This document shows, piece after piece, positions 6,922 through 8,264 of a stretch of DNA of 8,264 nt (positions are counted from its first letter, which is position 1; every line of letters starts with the position of its first letter). The stretch is taken from NCBI GenBank assembly GCA_943324055.2, contig CALPKD020000038.1, forward strand, positions 1-8,264, written 5' to 3'. A program made the translations under genes and the position numbers. The notes under the pieces were generated by a model. That model worked only from the letters and a program-made list of their open reading frames with translations, was not told the DNA's origin and did not search any database. This stretch comes from Chitinophaga pinensis. GTDB taxonomy: Bacteria; Bacteroidota; Bacteroidia; Chitinophagales; Chitinophagaceae.

Positions 6922-7671
6922 TTGCGTAAGTTTGGACTCATTGGATATCCGTTATCGCATTCTTTTTCACAAGGCTTTTTTACCGAAAAGTTTTTGCGCG
7001 AAAATATTGGGGATGCTGTGTATAATAACTACCCAATCGAGCACATTGAATTATTTAAATCGCTTTGGGATCAATATCCTGCGCTGGCGGGACTCAATGT
7101 AACCATCCCGCACAAAAAGGCAGTTATCCCTTATTTAGATAAACCTTCAAGTGTAGTAAAATCGATCTTAGCGTGTAATTGTATTCGCAAATTTCAAGGC
7201 GAATTATATGGTTATAACACAGATGTGATTGGTTTTGAAAAATCGCTATTACCTTTTTTACAACCACAACATACTACCGCCTTAATATTAGGCACAGGTG
7301 GGGCTGCGGCGGCTGTTGCATGGGTATTAAGCAAGTTGCACATTCAGTACCAAATTGTGTCAAGGGTCGAGGGGGAGGGTGTGATACCTTATTCCTCAGT
7401 TACAGCAGCCGTGATAGACAATCATAAGCTTATCATAAATACGACTCCTGTCGGTACTTTTCCCAAGGTAGATACAGCGCCAACCATTCCTTACCATGCG
7501 CTTACTGCACAGCACCATTTATACGACTTAGTATATAATCCTGCCAAGACGCTATTTATGTCAAAAGGAGCAGCTCAGGGAGCAACCACTCAGAATGGGT
7601 TAGCAATGTTGCATATTCAAGCCGAAGAGAGTTGGAATATATGGAACGCACCCACTCCAGTTGTTCAGTAA
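6922..7671 (+). CDS. aroE: Shikimate dehydrogenase (NADP+)
   Basis: Reduces 3-dehydroshikimate to shikimate with NADPH, the fourth step of the chorismate and aromatic amino acid pathway, in the cytoplasm. The 249-residue chain shows the full AroE pattern: the shikimate-binding SHSFS (12-16), NVTIPHKK (59-66) with catalytic Lys65, ACNCI (84-88, usually AVNTI), the YNTDVIGF motif (98-105) with Asp101, the Rossmann glycine motif GTGGAAAAV (124-132), NTTPVGTFP (173-181) and the C-terminal QNGLAML-x-x-QA (224-234). The start is TTG at 6922. It gives the expected N-terminus MRKFGLIGYPLSHSFS, and no ATG or GTG is available that would keep the GLIGYPLSHS strand. The start lies 2 bases after the comA stop, so translation is probably coupled to comA. 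A slightly short length (family about 250-290) is normal for this phylum. Confidence 0.96.
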   Translation: MRKFGLIGYPLSHSFSQGFFTEKFLRENIGDAVYNNYPIEHIELFKSLWDQYPALAGLNVTIPHKKAVIPYLDKPSSVVKSILACNCIRKFQGELYGYNTDVIGFEKSLLPFLQPQHTTALILGTGGAAAAVAWVLSKLHIQYQIVSRVEGEGVIPYSSVTAAVIDNHKLIINTTPVGTFPKVDTAPTIPYHALTAQHHLYDLVYNPAKTLFMSKGAAQGATTQNGLAMLHIQAEESWNIWNAPTPVVQ

Positions 7672-7711
7672 TATCCTTCCAATTTCAACAATAGGCACTC
7701 CTGTCTTTCAA

Positions 7712-7735
7712 TAATTTTGGCACGGATAATTTAAC
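7712..7735 (+). promoter_or_regulatory. Promoter-like motif with no gene after it
   Basis: TAATTTTG (7712-7719) fits the -7 consensus TAnnTTTG and continues to TTGGCAC-N5-ATTTAA, the same extended pattern as before yidC (1591-1613). TTGGCACGG is also a perfect sigma-54 -24 half, but the -12 half is poor. It points right, into the 3' end of rdgB on the opposite strand, and no plausible rightward reading frame follows. It may be a chance match or a promoter for an antisense RNA. Confidence 0.25.
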
Positions 7736-7756
7736 TGCCAGCTTATCGCTTAGTTA

Positions 7757-8264
7757 TTACTTGCTTCTTAAGAATTCGAAAAGTTGAGTTACTGCTTTTT
7801 GTCGGTGACTAAATTTATTTTTTTCGTCCATTGACATTTCTGCAAAACTTTTATCGGATCCATCGGGGATAAAAATAGGATCATAGCCAAATCCTTTTTC
7901 TCCATGCATCTCAGTTGCAATACGACCCGTGCAGATCCCTTCAAAATAATATTCGGTGTGCTCCCATATTAAACAGATTACAGTTCTGAATTGTGCGGCT
8001 CTTTGATCAACTCCATTTAAGCCTAGTAATACTTTATCAATATTGGCTTGAAAATCTCGATTGGCTCCAGCATATCTTGCACTTTTTACACCAGGTGCAC
8101 CCTCTAAAGCAACTATTTCTAAACCGGTGTCTTCACTAAAACAATTTTGTTGAGTGAGGCTAAAAATGGTCCTTGCTTTTTCAGCAGCATTGTCCTGAAA
8201 GGTATCGTGGGGCTCAGGTATATCAATATCAATACCTGCAGCTTTTAATGGAATAATATTAAAA
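7757..8264 (-). CDS. rdgB: Non-canonical purine NTP pyrophosphatase RdgB/HAM1, 5' end outside window
   Basis: House-cleaning enzyme that hydrolyses ITP, dITP and XTP to the monophosphate and pyrophosphate, keeping deaminated purines out of DNA and RNA. The frame runs leftward from the window edge to a TAA at 7757-7759, giving 168 residues. About 25-30 N-terminal residues, including the family's T-x-N-x-x-K substrate motif, lie beyond base 8264. Visible motifs, numbered from the first whole codon, are IPEPHDTFQDNAAEKA (15-30), the catalytic acidic motif SEDTGLE (43-49), PGVKSARYAG (57-66), FGYDPIF (125-131) with the purine-binding region, and SHRQKA (152-157). All key family residues in this part are present. 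It converges with aroE, 85 bases apart, with no strong hairpin in between. Confidence 0.95.
   Translation of the reverse strand, partial: FNIIPLKAAGIDIDIPEPHDTFQDNAAEKARTIFSLTQQNCFSEDTGLEIVALEGAPGVKSARYAGANRDFQANIDKVLLGLNGVDQRAAQFRTVICLIWEHTEYYFEGICTGRIATEMHGEKGFGYDPIFIPDGSDKSFAEMSMDEKNKFSHRQKAVTQLFEFLRSK

Noticed and set aside
6759..6941. Minus-strand reading frame spanning the comA-aroE junction
   Set aside because: It overlaps two conserved genes and resembles nothing; the motifs on the plus strand explain the sequence.
7718..7735. Sigma-54 promoter (TTGGCACGG as -24)
   Set aside because: The -12 half should read TTGCW but reads ATTTA at the required spacing, so only half of the site is present.
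7722..7747. GATAA/TTATC hairpin between aroE and rdgB as a two-way terminator
   Set aside because: Five AT-rich pairs with a 13-base loop and no T run; not distinguishable from chance.

Overview
The window looks like chromosomal DNA of a Bacteroidota bacterium, most likely from the Chitinophagaceae or a close relative. The reasons are the AT-rich base composition, the lack of clear Shine-Dalgarno sites, exact copies of the Bacteroidota -7 promoter box (TAnnTTTG, here three times as TACCTTTG), a Bacteroidota-style fused isobutyryl-CoA mutase, a long-periplasmic-domain YidC and a secreted GLPGLI-like protein. I see no insertion sequence, phage gene, CRISPR array, tRNA or rRNA. The content is mostly housekeeping and conserved accessory genes rather than an obvious new multi-gene system.

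Left part (1-3506). The window opens inside the 3' part of icmF, the mutase domain of an adenosylcobalamin-dependent acyl-CoA mutase with an isobutyryl-CoA-type active-site glutamine. After 110 bases carrying a promoter comes yidC, the inner-membrane protein insertase, followed by a strong hairpin (3455-3491).

Middle part (3507-4689). A secreted GLPGLI/DUF4412-like protein reads rightward. It converges with a small secreted protein of unknown function that reads leftward and has its own promoter almost at its start codon. A 195-base AT-rich intergenic region follows, ending in two abutting perfect palindromes just before the next gene.

Right part (4690-8264). A cytoplasmic TPR-repeat protein is followed by a promoter and a tight pair: a ComA-family phosphosulfolactate synthase and aroE (shikimate dehydrogenase), 2 bases apart, with aroE starting at TTG. 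Convergent to these, and cut by the right edge, is rdgB/HAM1, the house-cleaning ITP/XTP pyrophosphatase.

The points most worth following are the ComA homologue in a bacterium of this type (sulfonate chemistry next to a shikimate-pathway gene), the shared TAnnTTTGGCAC-N5-ATTTAA motif found before yidC and again, with no gene after it, between aroE and rdgB, and the palindrome pair before the TPR gene.
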